64,000 nt of DNA from Helicobacter pylori NQ4053 (GCF_000274605.1 NZ_AKNV01000006.1:186001-250000); one strand, 5' to 3'; shown: positions 18,711 to 27,952, numbered from the stretch's first letter. Notes: generated by a model from the sequence alone, not told the origin. Numbers and translations are program-made.

Positions 18711-19379
18711 TTACTCTTGCTTGAAGTTTTGCAAATCAAACCCCTTAAAGCTCTCCAAATACTTCCCTTGATAGCCATCTTGCCCCACTAAATTTTTCAA
18801 AACCTTGCTGTTGTAACCCAAAAACGCCACTTTATTAGCCTTAGCGCTTTCATAATCATTGACGCTATCGCCTATCATTAGCATGCGGCTTGGGTCATAG
18901 GCGTATTTTTGAATGATATTAGCAATGATTTTGGGTTTATTGGGCGGACTCCCTTCAACGCTCTTAAAATACTTAATGATCCCTAAAAACTCGCACAACA
19001 CTTGCAATTCGCCATGCAAAGCCGCTGAAGCGATATGGAAAATATAATTTTGATAATGCTTATCAATAAACGCCATCACTTCGCTGTTCAAATGCCCCCT
19101 ATCAAAAAGCTTCTGTTCTATAATAGTGCCAAACTCTAGGGCTAATTCCTCTATTTCTTCTTGAGCGATAGGGGTTTTTAAAATCTCATTATAAAAGTAT
19201 TGGATCTTTTCATTCCTTGAAATCCCCCCACTTTGATAGTGATAAACTTCAAATTGTTTCAAACCCTCTTTACTATCGTTGCCATGCTTTTGAAACAACG
19301 CCTTAAACCCTTCATATTTTAAATGCATGCTGTCAAAAATCACGCCATCAAAATCCCATAAAACCACTTCAAGCACCAT
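18711..19379 (-). CDS. HAD-superfamily hydrolase, phosphoglycolate phosphatase-like
   Basis: A 222-residue HAD phosphatase. Motif I DFDGVIFDS at residues 9-17 supplies the nucleophile Asp9 and acid/base Asp11. The cap region follows, and motif IV RMLMIGDSVNDYESAKAN near residues 165-182 carries the magnesium-binding aspartates. This layout fits beta-phosphoglucomutase/Gph-type enzymes acting on small phosphorylated metabolites; the substrate cannot be told from sequence. The ATG at 19379 follows a GGGGAAATC ribosome-binding region. It is convergent with wzk and lies downstream of the CATG methylase, with no clear operon partner. Confidence 0.8.
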   Translation of the reverse strand: MVLEVVLWDFDGVIFDSMHLKYEGFKALFQKHGNDSKEGLKQFEVYHYQSGGISRNEKIQYFYNEILKTPIAQEEIEELALEFGTIIEQKLFDRGHLNSEVMAFIDKHYQNYIFHIASAALHGELQVLCEFLGIIKYFKSVEGSPPNKPKIIANIIQKYAYDPSRMLMIGDSVNDYESAKANKVAFLGYNSKVLKNLVGQDGYQGKYLESFKGFDLQNFKQE

Positions 19380-19567
19380 GATTTCCCCTTTTTTATAGGC
19401 TTATTTTAGCTTCATTTTACCTTATTTAAGCGATCATTTTTGCCATCATTCAAGTGTTTGGATTGGTTTTAATCAAATACCGCCCGCTAAAGCCTTATTT
19501 AAAAACTCTAACGCTCTTTAGATTTTTAACTTAAAGCCCCTTTTTAAAGGTTGGGTTATTTTGACTC

Positions 19568-20557
19568 TTATTTGATAAGAACATGCAAACACTCTTTGGT
19601 GTGCGCAGCTTTATGGGTGCGTTTGTTATCTGCTTTAAAACGCATGTAGGTTTTGGTCATTAAGGAGTAAGCGCCGTATTTTTTTAAAATATTTTTAATC
19701 TCTGTCTCGCTCATAAGCCCTTCATTGTTATAGCTTAAAAAAATATATTTGAATCGCGCTTTTTTGATCAAGTTTTCAAAAGCGTTTAAGATTTGAGAAC
19801 GAGAGCAAAACGATGATTTCTGGTAACTGGGCAAGCCGGTTTTGCCTTTTGGAGCAAAGGGCGTATAAATAGCAATCGTGTTCAATAAATGGTAATTCGC
19901 CCCGTATTGCCTCGCATTATAAGGAGGGTCTAAATACAAAATATCCCCTGAAATCTTTCCGATCAACTCGCTAGAATCTTGCTGATACACTTCATTAGCG
20001 TTTAAACTCACATCAAAATGAGCGCCTTTTAAGATGAGTTCTTTTTGAGCGCTTTTTTTAAGGCGTTTTAAAAAAGCCCCATAAACTGAAGCGGTGTTAG
20101 CCACCTTGTCTGCGCTCTCTAATAGCGATGCGAGCAAAAAATAATACGCGCAATTATCAATGTTTTGAGAAAGCTTAAGCTCTTCAATTTTTAAACGCAT
20201 CGCATCAATTTTTTGAGCGTTTGTTTCGCTAAAATACTGCCTTGAACCCCCCCCTAAAGAATAATGCGAATAGATAAAGCCTTTTTTTAAAGCAACGCTA
20301 TTAATCTCACTAATAAGCTCTTCTTGATTAGGGATTTCTTGAATGTTGCCGATATAATTTTGATTCAAAACAAAGCTGTAATATTCCAAATCATTAGCGA
20401 TGATTTTATGGACAATCTTTTTAAACGCGCGCCCCACAATGCCCGTCCCAGCGAATAGATCACAAAAAATCGCACCAGAGAGATCATTGCCCACAACCGC
20501 ATGGATATTTTCTTTAATAAAGGGAATGAGCTTGTATTTAGAGCCGATGTAGTTCAT
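19568..20557 (-). CDS. hpyIM: CATG-specific adenine-N6 DNA methyltransferase (M.NlaIII type)
   Basis: A 329-residue Dam/D12-class methylase. Motif X is GSKYKLIPFI near residue 4, the SAM-binding motif I is FCDLFAGTGIVG near residues 31-42, and the catalytic motif IV is LYLDPPYNARQYG near residues 207-219. Its pairing with iceA1 identifies it as the methylase modifying the A of CATG, homologous to M.NlaIII (established for H. pylori hpyIM, HP1208). It starts eight bases after the iceA1 stop with a poor ribosome-binding site, suggesting translational coupling, though H. pylori hpyIM is known to have its own transcript too. An eight-G tract on the coding strand near 20247-20254 encodes GGG in YSLGGGSRQ. 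Confidence 0.93.
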   Translation of the reverse strand: MNYIGSKYKLIPFIKENIHAVVGNDLSGAIFCDLFAGTGIVGRAFKKIVHKIIANDLEYYSFVLNQNYIGNIQEIPNQEELISEINSVALKKGFIYSHYSLGGGSRQYFSETNAQKIDAMRLKIEELKLSQNIDNCAYYFLLASLLESADKVANTASVYGAFLKRLKKSAQKELILKGAHFDVSLNANEVYQQDSSELIGKISGDILYLDPPYNARQYGANYHLLNTIAIYTPFAPKGKTGLPSYQKSSFCSRSQILNAFENLIKKARFKYIFLSYNNEGLMSETEIKNILKKYGAYSLMTKTYMRFKADNKRTHKAAHTKECLHVLIK

Positions 20558-20565
20558 TGCAACCG

Positions 20566-21252
20566 CTACAAAGTAGTTTTTTGATGGTATCCAATTTGAT
20601 ACCTCTCATCATAACCTTTTTGATACCCTTCATTGTATATCCTATCATTACAAGTTTTCCTGTATTGTATGGGGTCATATTGATAACAGCCCACACAACC
20701 ATCATATTCAGCCTCCCCCTCATAGAAAGAATAATAATTGCCAGGAATTTTTGTTGCATCAAATCTATAGCCAGTCTCTTTGCATTTTTTACAAATCTGG
20801 CGTTTCTTATCATTGCAAGCTTTACACAAAGCCTGAAAATCATCAAAAGTCTGTGTATTTAAATCAGAAACTCTTGGATCATTTTTGCGGCCATCTTTAT
20901 GATCCACTTCTATTTGAGTGTTTTCAGAGTTGCCACGCGCACCGCACATCGCGCAACATTGTTGCTTATAGTGATTTTTAATGTCTTGACGGATATTTTG
21001 GTTAAAAACGCATTCGGTATTATAGCCATTCAAGCGTATTCTATCAATAGGGTTTCCCAGAGTTTGCCCTTTATCAAACTCCAAATTAAATTTTTTAGCC
21101 AAAGATGAGTTATCCCTGCACCAACTCCCCCCGTTACCTAGCTGCAATCCTTGATATTTTCCTACAAATTCTCTAATGCTTACCCAACGACTCACCCCAT
21201 TTTCATCAGGTTGTGCGAGTTCCAAAAATAACTCTTTTTTACTTTTATTCAT
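20566..21252 (-). CDS. iceA1: IceA1, NlaIII-type CATG restriction endonuclease, full length
   Basis: A 228-residue frame homologous to the HNH-type endonuclease NlaIII. The nuclease core is a CxxC pair (residues 100-103), the catalytic IEVDHKDGRKND with His118, and ALCKACNDKKR with Asn147, followed by further CxxC knuckles near 154-157 and 186-189 that may bind zinc. In many H. pylori strains iceA1 is frameshifted or truncated; here the frame is uninterrupted and close to NlaIII length, so an active enzyme is plausible. It is transcribed ahead of its cognate methylase. iceA1 is reported to be induced on epithelial contact. The alternative allele iceA2 is unrelated and not seen here. Confidence 0.93.
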   Translation of the reverse strand: MNKSKKELFLELAQPDENGVSRWVSIREFVGKYQGLQLGNGGSWCRDNSSLAKKFNLEFDKGQTLGNPIDRIRLNGYNTECVFNQNIRQDIKNHYKQQCCAMCGARGNSENTQIEVDHKDGRKNDPRVSDLNTQTFDDFQALCKACNDKKRQICKKCKETGYRFDATKIPGNYYSFYEGEAEYDGCVGCYQYDPIQYRKTCNDRIYNEGYQKGYDERYQIGYHQKTTL

Positions 21253-21346
21253 CTTTAAAATTCTCTCTATAAAATTTCATCAATTCTAATCAATTTATTT
21301 CAAAACAACCCGCATCGTGCAAATTAGCTCAACCGCTTGTCTAAAA

Positions 21347-21862
21347 TTAACGATCCTTTGTGATGGTTTTGGCTTTAGAGCCTACAGCCGTAGAACCCGT
21401 GGGCAAATCTGAAAGCACCACCGCATTAGCCCCAATCCTCACATCATCGCCCACGCAAATCGCGCCCAAGACCTTAGCCCCTGCCCCCACTACCACTCGG
21501 TTGCCTAAAGTAGGGTGGCGCTTGCCCTTGAACTTGCCCGTGCCACCTAGAGTTACGCCATGATAAATGGTAACATCATCTCCAATCTCTGTAGTCTCGC
21601 CAATCACCACACCCATGCCATGATCAATAAAAAGCCCTCTCCCAATCTTAGCGCCCGGGTGGATTTCTATCCCAGTGATAAAGCGTGCTAACTGAGAAAG
21701 CGCGCGAGCGATGAAGTAAAACCTCCGCTTGTGCAACGCATGCGCTAGGCGGTAACAAAGCAGCGCATGAATGCCCGGATAAAGCAAGAGAACCTCCCAC
21801 TTATTCCTAGCTGCCGGGTCTTCTTGCAAGACACGCTCCAGGCTATAAGACAGATCTAGCAT
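21347..21862 (-). CDS. cysE: Serine O-acetyltransferase
   Basis: CysE makes O-acetylserine from serine and acetyl-CoA, the first step of cysteine synthesis. The 171-residue product is short for the family; it lacks the long N-terminal extension of E. coli CysE, like the Gram-positive and epsilonproteobacterial forms. The left-handed beta-helix hexapeptide repeats run from about residue 65 to 165, including [20 protein letters not shown] and the active-site [10 protein letters not shown]. It ends 95 bases before iceA1 in the transcribed direction. A -10 candidate lies about 100 bases upstream. Confidence 0.95.
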   Translation of the reverse strand: MLDLSYSLERVLQEDPAARNKWEVLLLYPGIHALLCYRLAHALHKRRFYFIARALSQLARFITGIEIHPGAKIGRGLFIDHGMGVVIGETTEIGDDVTIYHGVTLGGTGKFKGKRHPTLGNRVVVGAGAKVLGAICVGDDVRIGANAVVLSDLPTGSTAVGSKAKTITKDR

Positions 21863-21956
21863 GACAGAGTCTCCGGTTAAAATATATTTGGATCAACATG
21901 ACTTAAGCAGATTTTTCTCATCTATTCCAATAAAACTTGATACAAATTTTTTTGCT

Positions 21957-21962
21957 ATTATA
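21957..21962 (-). promoter_or_regulatory. Candidate cysE promoter (-10)
   Basis: GGGTATAATAGC on the minus strand gives a perfect TATAAT, 95 bases before the cysE ATG. The rest of the 290-base gap between cysE and tRNA-Leu is AT-rich, with a short ACTCC/GGAGT inverted repeat at about 21973-21990; nothing else was recognised. Confidence 0.55.
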
Positions 21963-22152
21963 CCCAAACTCACACTCCTTTAAATGGAGTAAAAAAATTA
22001 ATAGAGTAAAAACACTCTCTCTTTTAATCCCTTCAAATTCGCTTAAACAATCCTTTAAAAAGGCTTAAAAACCCGCTAATCCATTGGGAACAAAACTATT
22101 TGAATGAAAAAAAATAAAAAGCAGACTGAAAAAGATTACTATCAACTATTAA

Positions 22153-22239
22153 TGGTGCCGAAGGTCGGACTCGAACCGACACGGGATTGCTCCCACCAGA
22201 TTTTGAGTCTAGCGTGTCTACCAATTCCACCACTTCGGC
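22153..22239 (-). tRNA. tRNA-Leu (anticodon CAA)
   Basis: An 87-base class II cloverleaf has acceptor arms GCCGAAG and CTTCGGC, anticodon stem CTAGA/TCTGG around CTCAAAA (anticodon CAA), a long variable arm, T arm GGTTCGAGTCC and encoded CCA. Confidence 0.95.
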
Positions 22240-22260
22240 GTATATAGAGCAAAGAGTGAG

Positions 22261-22266
22261 ATTATA
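22261..22266 (-). promoter_or_regulatory. Candidate tRNA-Leu(CAA) promoter (-10)
   Basis: GGGTATAATCTC on the minus strand lies between the two tRNA-Leu genes, 22 bases before the mature CAA tRNA. A -35 box would fall near the 3' end of the upstream tRNA gene and is not clear. Confidence 0.5.
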
Positions 22267-22292
22267 CCCACTTATTCCTTAAAAAAACTTAA

Positions 22293-22379
22293 TGGTGCAC
22301 TGGGCGAGACTCGAACTCGCACGAGATTGCTCCCACCACCCCCTCAAGATGGCGTGTCTACCAATTCCACCACCAGTGC
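22293..22379 (-). tRNA. tRNA-Leu (anticodon GAG)
   Basis: An 87-base class II cloverleaf has acceptor arms GCACTGG and CCAGTGC, anticodon stem CCATC/GGTGG around TTGAGGG (anticodon GAG), a long variable arm and encoded CCA. Confidence 0.95.
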
Positions 22380-22401
22380 TAAAAATTCAAAATAAGGAAA
22401 T

Positions 22402-22430
22402 ATTATAGCTAAATCATGCTTTTTAAGCAA
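22402..22430 (-). promoter_or_regulatory. Promoter of tRNA-Leu(GAG)
   Basis: TTGCTT (22425-22430) and a perfect TATAAT (22402-22407) are spaced by 17 bases on the minus strand, 22 bases before the mature tRNA. Confidence 0.65.
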
Positions 22431-22452
22431 TAATTTAGCTCATCAAAAACCC

Positions 22453-22770
22453 TTAACTTAAGAATGGGTTACTATAAATAGCGATAATAGCAAACACTAG
22501 AGTATAAATCACTTGCGCTTCAATCATCGCCATGGCCACGAACATGGTTGTGAGCAATTTACCGCCCACTCCTGGGTTTCTCGCTGTGCCTGTAATGGTC
22601 GCTGCGGCCGCATTCCCCATACCGATCGCCCCACCAAAAGCGGCAATCCCTAGACCGATCATCGCCCCTAAGATAGAATAGGATTTAATCATATCCATCC
22701 CACCCATGCCACCATCATGAGCGAAAGCAACGCCCGCTAAAGCCAGAAAAAATAACGCTAAAAATTTCAT
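22453..22770 (-). CDS. atpE: F0F1 ATP synthase subunit c
   Basis: Subunit c forms the proton-carrying ring in the membrane. The start is placed at the ATG at 22770 (MKFLALFFLALAGVAFAH) behind CGGAGTGCGAAA, giving 105 residues; a TTG eighteen bases upstream adds an unlikely extension. Unlike the ~79-residue E. coli protein it has a signal-peptide-like N-terminal segment, typical of epsilonproteobacteria. Two transmembrane hairpin helices follow with the polar loop ARNPGVGGK, and the proton-binding glutamate lies in MIEAQVIY of helix 2. It stands apart from other atp genes, as is usual in this genus. Confidence 0.95.
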   Translation of the reverse strand: MKFLALFFLALAGVAFAHDGGMGGMDMIKSYSILGAMIGLGIAAFGGAIGMGNAAAATITGTARNPGVGGKLLTTMFVAMAMIEAQVIYTLVFAIIAIYSNPFLS

Positions 22771-22902
22771 TTTCGCACTCCGTTTCAAAAATTGGGCTTG
22801 ATTTTCATTTCGAATCGTTCCTCTACTTTCAAAAATACAAGCAAGGATTTATTTTAATATAAACTAGCTTAAAAACGCTTTTAAAAAACGCTTTTTAAAA
22901 TT

Positions 22903-24969
22903 TTAAGCCAAATCCAAAGCGATTTTACCCTTATTGAAACTAATCACCCTACACCTGATGCTATCGCCTTCTTTTAAGATCACTTGACACCTGTCCATGT
23001 TTTGTTTTCTTAACAAGCCTTCGCCCCCCTTAGGCAAGCTTAAAAACGCCCCAAAATCCACAATTCGTTTCACTTGAGCTTCTAGCACCTCATCAATAGC
23101 GTATTGCTCCAATTCTTGATCTAAAGAATGCAAGTAGTTTAAAATAAATTCCTTAGTCTTTAAAACGCGCTCTTTATTCCCCATGATTTTCACTTCACCG
23201 CTCGGTTTGTTCAAATCAATTTTAACCTCAAATTTTTCCACTATCTCTTTAATCACACGCCCCCCTTGACCGATAATTTCTATAATTTTATCTGGCGCGA
23301 CATTAAAAATTTCAGTTGTGGGCAAATGGGAAAAATTGATCACGATCTTTTCTTTCGCTTCATGCATGATTTTTAAAATGTGTTTGCGTGCTCTTTTGGC
23401 TTGGAGTAAAGCTTGGTATAAAACCTCTAATCTAATACCGCTCATTTTGGTATCCATTTGCATAGCCGTAATGCCTTCTACATTCCCGGCAATCTTAAAA
23501 TCCATATCGCCTTCGGCGTCTTCTAAACCGCTAATATCGCTTAAAATGGCGTGATCTTGCCCTTCGCTCACCATGCCCATAGCCACCCCAGCGACTAGAT
23601 CATGAATTTCCACACCGCTTGCATAAAGGGCTAAAGACCCTGCGCACACGCTCGCCATTGAGCTTGAACCATTGCTTTCTAAAATCTCAGAAACCAATCG
23701 TATCACCTGATCTTTATTTTTAATGCTCGTTTCTAAGGCTCTTTTAGCCAAATTCCCATGCCCTAATTCGCGCCTTGAAGTCGCGCCAATAGAGCTCGCT
23801 TCGCCCACGCAAAAAGGAGGGAAATTGTAATGGAACATGAAGCGCTCTTTGATAGGGGTTTTATGCTCCAAACTCTCATGGGTTTGAGCGTCATTATCCG
23901 TGCCTAAGACCCCTACGACTAAGCTTTGAGTTTGCCCCCTAGTGAATAAAATGGAGCTGTGCGCCATAGGGAGCAAGCTACTCTCTATTGAAATGGGCCG
24001 CACTTCTTCTAACGCACGCTTATCTGGGCGGATCTTATCTTGAATAATCATGCGTCTGATCTCAGTTTTTTTCACCTTCTCTAAAGACAATTCAATTTCT
24101 TCTAAACTGAATTCTGAGTGGGCTTCACTGATTTTTTTAGCAATTTCATTGAAAACATTTTCTCGCTCGCTCAAAGCAGAACTTTCAATGCCTTTGATGA
24201 TTTCATCAAAATACTGATTTGTTAATAAATCCAACAGCCTTTCATTAAGGGCTATCCCTTCGCCCTCTTTAAAAAGCAACTCGTTTTGATAGGGCGTGAA
24301 AGCCTCTTCATAAAGCGTGCAGGTTTCTTTCAAACTTTTTTGAGCCAATTCTAAAGCTTCTAACATTAAAGGCTCTTCTAAAGCGTTTAATTTTTGCCCC
24401 AAAGATCGCATTTCTATCATGTTCAAACTCTCTTTGGTGCCGGACACGAACAGATCCAAACTGGATTGATTCAAAAGGCTTGTGCTAGGGTTAATGATAA
24501 ATTCGTTATCTACCCTAGCGATCCTGCAAGCGCTCACGCTTTTAAGGGGAGCGATATGGGCTAAAAAGAGGGCGGCTGAAGCGGCGTTTAAAGCAGAAAC
24601 TTGCAAATCGTTTTCAATATCATGGCTTAAAACCATTAAAGTGATTTGCGTAGGGTAGCGGTAATCTTTAGGGAATAAAGGGCGTAAAGTCCTGTCTATG
24701 AGCCTAGAGGTTAAGATTTCAAAATCTTGCGCTCTGCCTTCTCTTTTAACAAAACCGCCCGGAATTTTACCGGCTGCATACGATTTTTCTAAAAACTGCA
24801 CCACTAAAGGCAGAAAATCTTCACTCACAGGCTCTCTTTCTACGCACACGCTCGCTAAAATAAGAGTTTTTCCTAAGCGATACATTAAAGAGCTAGTGGC
24901 TTGTTTGGCCACTTGTTTGAGAGCGAATTCTTCGGTTTTGTTACTAGAATTGATGGTGATAAAATCCAT
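22903..24969 (-). CDS. pnp: Polynucleotide phosphorylase
   Basis: PNPase degrades RNA 3' to 5' with phosphate. The 688-residue product is close to the family length, with two RNase PH-like domains (residues ~1-210 and ~300-530), a KH domain around the segment IIGQGGRVIKEIVEKFEV near residue 565, and a shortened S1 domain at the C-terminus (RIVDFGAFLSLPKGGEGLL). The catalytic-core blocks GGFVKREGR and FPPFCVGEASSIGATSRRE are present. It starts two bases after the PRTase gene, so it is the distal gene of the purD-RDD-lptD-PRTase-pnp run. Confidence 0.97.
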   Translation of the reverse strand: MDFITINSSNKTEEFALKQVAKQATSSLMYRLGKTLILASVCVEREPVSEDFLPLVVQFLEKSYAAGKIPGGFVKREGRAQDFEILTSRLIDRTLRPLFPKDYRYPTQITLMVLSHDIENDLQVSALNAASAALFLAHIAPLKSVSACRIARVDNEFIINPSTSLLNQSSLDLFVSGTKESLNMIEMRSLGQKLNALEEPLMLEALELAQKSLKETCTLYEEAFTPYQNELLFKEGEGIALNERLLDLLTNQYFDEIIKGIESSALSERENVFNEIAKKISEAHSEFSLEEIELSLEKVKKTEIRRMIIQDKIRPDKRALEEVRPISIESSLLPMAHSSILFTRGQTQSLVVGVLGTDNDAQTHESLEHKTPIKERFMFHYNFPPFCVGEASSIGATSRRELGHGNLAKRALETSIKNKDQVIRLVSEILESNGSSSMASVCAGSLALYASGVEIHDLVAGVAMGMVSEGQDHAILSDISGLEDAEGDMDFKIAGNVEGITAMQMDTKMSGIRLEVLYQALLQAKRARKHILKIMHEAKEKIVINFSHLPTTEIFNVAPDKIIEIIGQGGRVIKEIVEKFEVKIDLNKPSGEVKIMGNKERVLKTKEFILNYLHSLDQELEQYAIDEVLEAQVKRIVDFGAFLSLPKGGEGLLRKQNMDRCQVILKEGDSIRCRVISFNKGKIALDLA

Positions 24970-24971
24970 AT

Positions 24972-25676
24972 TTAATGTTCCTTTTTTAAATTGGGTGCGT
25001 TGTTAGCGCCTAAGTATTTTTCAATTTCTTCATTGCTTAATCGCTTGAGTTCTTTATAATGATGCTCCACAGAGACAAAACATTCAGGGCGATACACGCT
25101 AATCACCCCATCGCACAAACTTTCTAAGCCTTGAGCGACATTTTGCGCGAGAATGGGGGTTAAAATATAAATGTCTTGGCATTCTTTTTTCAAACAAGTT
25201 TGCACGCCTAACCCTGCTCTAAACCCGGTCTCAATCCCCCTATCTACGATAAAAATATTTTTATCTTTCAAGCTTTTGATCGCATTGCCTTTGCGATACT
25301 GATAGATGTGAGACAGAATGTCTTCTTCATAAGCCCGCTTGGCTTCCCCATAAACATAGTCTAAAGCGATGTCAAAGGAATTGATTAAACTTTCATTCAT
25401 CACAATATCCATGCTTTCACTCACTAAAGCGATTTCACACTTTGAGTTTAAAGGGGCTAAGATAGGTTCTAAAAAAAGTATATCATAAGTCGCCCCAAAT
25501 TTTTGCGCTAAAGCGTTAGCTAAATACAAGGCGTTAAAACTCAAAGCGAGCATGATGGAATCTTTTAAATCAATGTGGCGCGTGTGGATTTCATTAATCA
25601 ATTTATTTAAAGCGTCTTCTTCATTGATAAAACGCATGCTCTCAATATCGGTGATATGGCTAAAGTCCGTATTCAA
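24972..25676 (-). CDS. Phosphoribosyltransferase-like protein
   Basis: A 234-residue soluble protein. A hydrophobic strand followed by DRGIETGFRAGLG near residues 147-159 resembles the PRPP-binding loop of type I phosphoribosyltransferases, but the two acidic residues that normally precede the loop are not both present (the strand reads IFIVDRG). Catalytic activity is therefore uncertain. Related proteins occur next to lptD or pnp in Campylobacter and Helicobacter and are annotated only as conserved PRTase-like. It sits 13 bases after lptD and two before pnp, so the three are surely cotranscribed. Substrate unknown. Confidence 0.6.
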   Translation of the reverse strand: MNTDFSHITDIESMRFINEEDALNKLINEIHTRHIDLKDSIMLALSFNALYLANALAQKFGATYDILFLEPILAPLNSKCEIALVSESMDIVMNESLINSFDIALDYVYGEAKRAYEEDILSHIYQYRKGNAIKSLKDKNIFIVDRGIETGFRAGLGVQTCLKKECQDIYILTPILAQNVAQGLESLCDGVISVYRPECFVSVEHHYKELKRLSNEEIEKYLGANNAPNLKKEH

Positions 25677-25689
25677 ATCTATTCCTTTT

Positions 25690-27951
25690 TTACTTACGCT
25701 GTAAAGAGCGGTAAGTTACATTGGTTTTAGTGATCGGTGAAAAGTCTAATTCTAGCTTAACATAGTTATTTTCAAACACTCTTATAGGTTGGTTGGGATC
25801 GCCGGTGAGGATAGGGCGTCTTTGATTGACGAATTGAAAGCCAATCCCAAAACAACGGATTTTTTTATAAATCCCTACATTCCAATTCAAAACCACGTTA
25901 TTTCTAATATCATAACCCACATCCGCGCTCATGGAAAAGTAACCAAAGTCATTGCTAAAACCCGCCTTTAAATAATCCGCAGGATTTTCTACAATGCTGT
26001 TAATCCCACTGCTAAAATTGTTCCTTAAAAAATAAGAGAGGTTAAAGCTTAAAAATTTGCGTTGGTAATTGGCGTTCACAGAGATTTCTTCTAAGCGGTT
26101 TTGATAAAACGAATAAAAAACATTCCCAAAGATGTTCAATCCCGTTAAGGGCGAAAACCCGATCTTGCTCTCTAATGGCATTTTAAAGGGCGAAACTTTA
26201 TCGTCAAGATTGATGAGTTGCGATATTTTAAAATACAACAACTCTTGCCCCCCTAAGCCATAAAGGTATTGCGTTAGGGTTAAATTCACCGTCTTATTGC
26301 TCGCATCGCTAGGTAAAATGCTATTAGGATTCCACACGGAGTCATACAAGCGCCCTTGATAATCGTAATCTCTCAATAAAGGCGAAGTGTAGCTGTTTAA
26401 GGCTTGCGCGCTTAAAGCATACATGTTTTGAGAAAATAAGCCGTTTTTAAAGGTGTAATAAGGGATGTTGAAAATCGCTTCTAGTTGGATCGTGTGGAAA
26501 AGCTTGTTGTATTCTCTAGCCAAATCCGTATTCACATACATGGAAAAATTCGAAGACACAAAGTTTCCAAATTCTCTTGATTCATTAGGGATCGTAGGCA
26601 CGAAGGAATTTTTAGATTGCATTAAAGCCACATTAGACAATTGGAGATCATTCCAAAGCCCTAAAGACAAATACTTTTTAAACAAAGAAAATTGCAAACC
26701 CACCGGCACATTCAAAGCGTTTTGCACATAGCCATAGCCGATCTCTCTCGCGGTGTTTCTAAACTGATAATCCACTGAATACAATAAATTCCTAAAATAC
26801 AAAGAATTTAAATATTTATGGTATTGCAAATTAGGGACAGATTGGAAAGTGCGGTTATTGTTAATTTTATTCAGGTTTAAAAAATACTTGATATTCAAGC
26901 CGTAATAATTGTTTTCTGTTTGCAAATAGTAATTCGCCCTAGACATGTGCGTGGCGTCTGTGATACGCTTATTGACCTTTTCAAAACGCACATAGTCCAA
27001 ATCGTTCATGTATAAAAAGTCAATGTAATGCCCGTTGTCAATATTAGACTTAAGATGGAAGTATTTTTGTAAAGTGTCCCTACTGGAGCTTAAAAATTCA
27101 AAACCATAGATATTTTGATTCCTCAAATCATAGCGTTTGACGTATTGGGTGTAATTCCTAAAATAGCGCGCATTGAATAAAAACCTGTCGTTTTTAGAGT
27201 TGATGTAGCGTGCTTCAAAATTCAAGCCAAAACCCCTTTTATAGCGGATTTGTGGGGTAAAGGTCATATCCCATGAGTTTTTGGGGGCTAAATAAAAGGG
27301 TTGCAAATAAATAAAGCCGTCTAAGTTGGAAGTGCCAAACTCAGGGTATAAAAACCCAGTGGTGCGCTTGTTGCTCGTGGACATGAAAATATAGGGCAAA
27401 TACAATACAGGAATATCGCCGACATAGATCTTAGGATTCCACATTGACAAATGCGATTTTTGCATGTTAAATGAGCCTGAAGTCGCATTGACATGCCAAA
27501 TGGGGTTGTCAATGCTGCACCCTGAAGCGCTCATGTTTTTAATCTTATATTTTTGATCCTTCCCACTGGCAATATCTGCACTCACCCAAATCCCGCTCAC
27601 GCTGTCTTGGACATAAAAGGGGAAAATGATTTCATATTTTTCATTCAAACTCAATTTCACATAATCGGTTTTAACGAGCAAACCCTCGCCCCTATAAACC
27701 TTGATATTGCCTTCTAATAACGCTTCTTTAGTCTTGGTGTCATAACGCACCTTATCCGCTAGAATATACACGTCATAATTCAATAAGATCGCATTCCCTG
27801 AGGCGGTTATCACATTGTCTTTAGCGCTCACTTTATCCGCAAGGATTTCAAAAATCTTATGGTTTTGTTTGTCAAATCGTTGCATAGCGATTTCTTTAGC
27901 GTCTGATACGCTCAATAACAAAAAAAACACCACATAAAACCAACGAATCAT
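25690..27951 (-). CDS. lptD: LPS-assembly outer-membrane protein LptD
   Basis: LptD is the outer-membrane barrel that inserts lipopolysaccharide into the outer leaflet. The ATG at 27951 gives 753 residues with a signal peptide (MIRWFYVVFFLLLSVSDA); earlier in-frame starts would lie inside the preceding RDD gene and spoil the signal sequence. An LptA-like beta-jellyroll region follows (residues ~25-160). The barrel runs to the C-terminus and is rich in alternating aromatic residues and asparagine. It starts one base after the RDD gene stop, without a clear ribosome-binding site, implying translational coupling. The equivalent gene (HP1215) was first called ostA or imp. Confidence 0.9.
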   Translation of the reverse strand: MIRWFYVVFFLLLSVSDAKEIAMQRFDKQNHKIFEILADKVSAKDNVITASGNAILLNYDVYILADKVRYDTKTKEALLEGNIKVYRGEGLLVKTDYVKLSLNEKYEIIFPFYVQDSVSGIWVSADIASGKDQKYKIKNMSASGCSIDNPIWHVNATSGSFNMQKSHLSMWNPKIYVGDIPVLYLPYIFMSTSNKRTTGFLYPEFGTSNLDGFIYLQPFYLAPKNSWDMTFTPQIRYKRGFGLNFEARYINSKNDRFLFNARYFRNYTQYVKRYDLRNQNIYGFEFLSSSRDTLQKYFHLKSNIDNGHYIDFLYMNDLDYVRFEKVNKRITDATHMSRANYYLQTENNYYGLNIKYFLNLNKINNNRTFQSVPNLQYHKYLNSLYFRNLLYSVDYQFRNTAREIGYGYVQNALNVPVGLQFSLFKKYLSLGLWNDLQLSNVALMQSKNSFVPTIPNESREFGNFVSSNFSMYVNTDLAREYNKLFHTIQLEAIFNIPYYTFKNGLFSQNMYALSAQALNSYTSPLLRDYDYQGRLYDSVWNPNSILPSDASNKTVNLTLTQYLYGLGGQELLYFKISQLINLDDKVSPFKMPLESKIGFSPLTGLNIFGNVFYSFYQNRLEEISVNANYQRKFLSFNLSYFLRNNFSSGINSIVENPADYLKAGFSNDFGYFSMSADVGYDIRNNVVLNWNVGIYKKIRCFGIGFQFVNQRRPILTGDPNQPIRVFENNYVKLELDFSPITKTNVTYRSLQRK

Positions 27952-27952
27952 T

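Noticed and set aside
21973..21990. ACTCC/GGAGT hairpin as a terminator near cysE
   Set aside because: Only five base pairs, and the T run lies on the wrong side for the nearby minus-strand gene.
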